Below are positions 5,438 through 5,856 of a DNA stretch of 5,856 bases, piece after piece. This DNA is from B120-G9 sp034659895. Its GTDB lineage: Bacteria > Zixibacteria > MSB-5A5 > GN15 > FEB-12. Each line of letters opens with the position of its first letter. Within the stretch, counting starts at the first letter, position 1. Under the pieces are notes generated by a model. The model saw only the letters and a program-made list of their open reading frames with translations, had not been told where the DNA came from and did not search any database. Both the position numbers and the translations under genes were made by a program. The stretch covers positions 1-5,856 of the forward strand of contig JAYEIF010000016.1 in the NCBI GenBank assembly GCA_034659895.1, given 5' to 3'.

Positions 5438-5856
5438 ATGAAAATTGTTTCTGAACATACCCACACTCGAAATATCACTTCTGCTTATGACAAAATAGCT
5501 GAACAAATCAGGGACACACTATCACTACCGCAGCTCCGACATCAATCTCGGGCAGTGCGGTTGACCGTTAATGTGAAAGATGTCGAACCGCTTCAATGGT
5601 TGCAGGCTCAGACCGAGTTGCCGCGATTATTTTGGTCAGACAGAATGAGCCATCATCAGACAGCCGCAGTTGGTGTTGCCAATCGGTTGAGAGAGTCGTT
5701 GATAGATTCAGAGAACCTATTGAATCCAGAATATCCCGAGCTTCGCTACTATGGCGGTATATGTTTTGACGCTCAGGAATCTCAACGTGGAATATGGTCG
5801 GAATTTGGAGCATCGTCGTTCGTTATTCCTCGTTTTGAACTGGTGAAAAATCAGGA
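5438..5856 (+). CDS. menF: Isochorismate synthase, N-terminal part (cut by the window end)
   Basis: MenF converts chorismate to isochorismate, the first committed step of menaquinone synthesis. The frame opens at ATG 5438 and stays open for 139 codons to the edge, so about a third of a usual 400-470 residue protein is seen. The N-terminal features of the isochorismate synthase branch of chorismate-binding enzymes are clear: PLQWLQAQTELPRLFWSDR (about 51-69), AAVGVANRL (about 76-84), LRYYGGICFDAQ (about 102-113), then W..FG.SSFVIPRFELV (about 120-136). The catalytic C-terminal domain lies outside the window, so activity cannot be judged. It starts 20 bp after the menG stop, surely in the same transcript. 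Its own Shine-Dalgarno is poor. A five-codon frame (ATG 5424 to TGA 5441) ends in an ATGA overlap with the menF start. Salicylate- or siderophore-type isochorismate synthases are related, but the menG neighbour favours menaquinone. Confidence 0.88.
   Translation, partial: MKIVSEHTHTRNITSAYDKIAEQIRDTLSLPQLRHQSRAVRLTVNVKDVEPLQWLQAQTELPRLFWSDRMSHHQTAAVGVANRLRESLIDSENLLNPEYPELRYYGGICFDAQESQRGIWSEFGASSFVIPRFELVKNQ

Noticed and set aside
5568..5813. Minus-strand open frame of 81 codons opposite menF
   Set aside because: The plus strand encodes recognisable isochorismate synthase motifs here.

Overview
The window looks like a bacterial chromosome segment of ordinary housekeeping content, with no mobile element, phage gene, CRISPR array or tRNA. 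Two transcription units diverge from a 345-bp AT-rich spacer (4293-4637). The left unit, on the minus strand, runs ffh - rpsP - khpA - rimM - trmD - rplS. It links protein targeting (SRP54/Ffh), a 30S protein (bS16), a small KH-domain RNA-binding protein, a 30S maturation factor (RimM), the tRNA m1G37 methyltransferase (TrmD) and a 50S interface protein (bL19). This order is a classic conserved bacterial cluster. The right unit, on the plus strand, is menG/ubiE followed 20 bp later by the start of an isochorismate synthase gene (menF) that runs off the window edge. The pair points to menaquinone biosynthesis and so to a quinone-dependent respiratory chain.

The organism cannot be fixed from this sequence. 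A mid-to-low GC bacterium outside the Proteobacteria is likely: menaquinone genes, khpA between rpsP and rimM, a TrmD variant with CGHY in place of CGRY, and lysine/glutamate-rich tails on ribosomal proteins. A Zixibacteria- or other FCB-group-like lineage would fit, but this is a weak inference.

Layout: 1-222 is a non-coding, repeat-rich tail behind rplS, with a 14-nt direct repeat, two hairpins and a 10-bp inverted repeat. Positions 223-4292 hold the six-gene minus-strand operon, with gaps of 31, 115, 3, 10 and 83 bp from ffh to rplS. Positions 4293-4637 are the divergent promoter region. The best-looking promoter there drives ffh (TTGCCA / TATATT on the minus strand), and a weaker candidate faces menG. 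Positions 4638-5417 are menG and 5438-5856 are partial menF.

I see no convincing new system. The points most worth checking are the charged C-terminal tails on bL19, bS16 and TrmD in one operon, the Glu-to-Leu change in the TrmD loop, the non-ATG starts (TTG for rpsP and probably menG, GTG for rimM), a small hairpin that contains the rpsP ribosome binding site, the repeat cluster behind rplS, and a five-codon reading frame whose stop overlaps the menF start.
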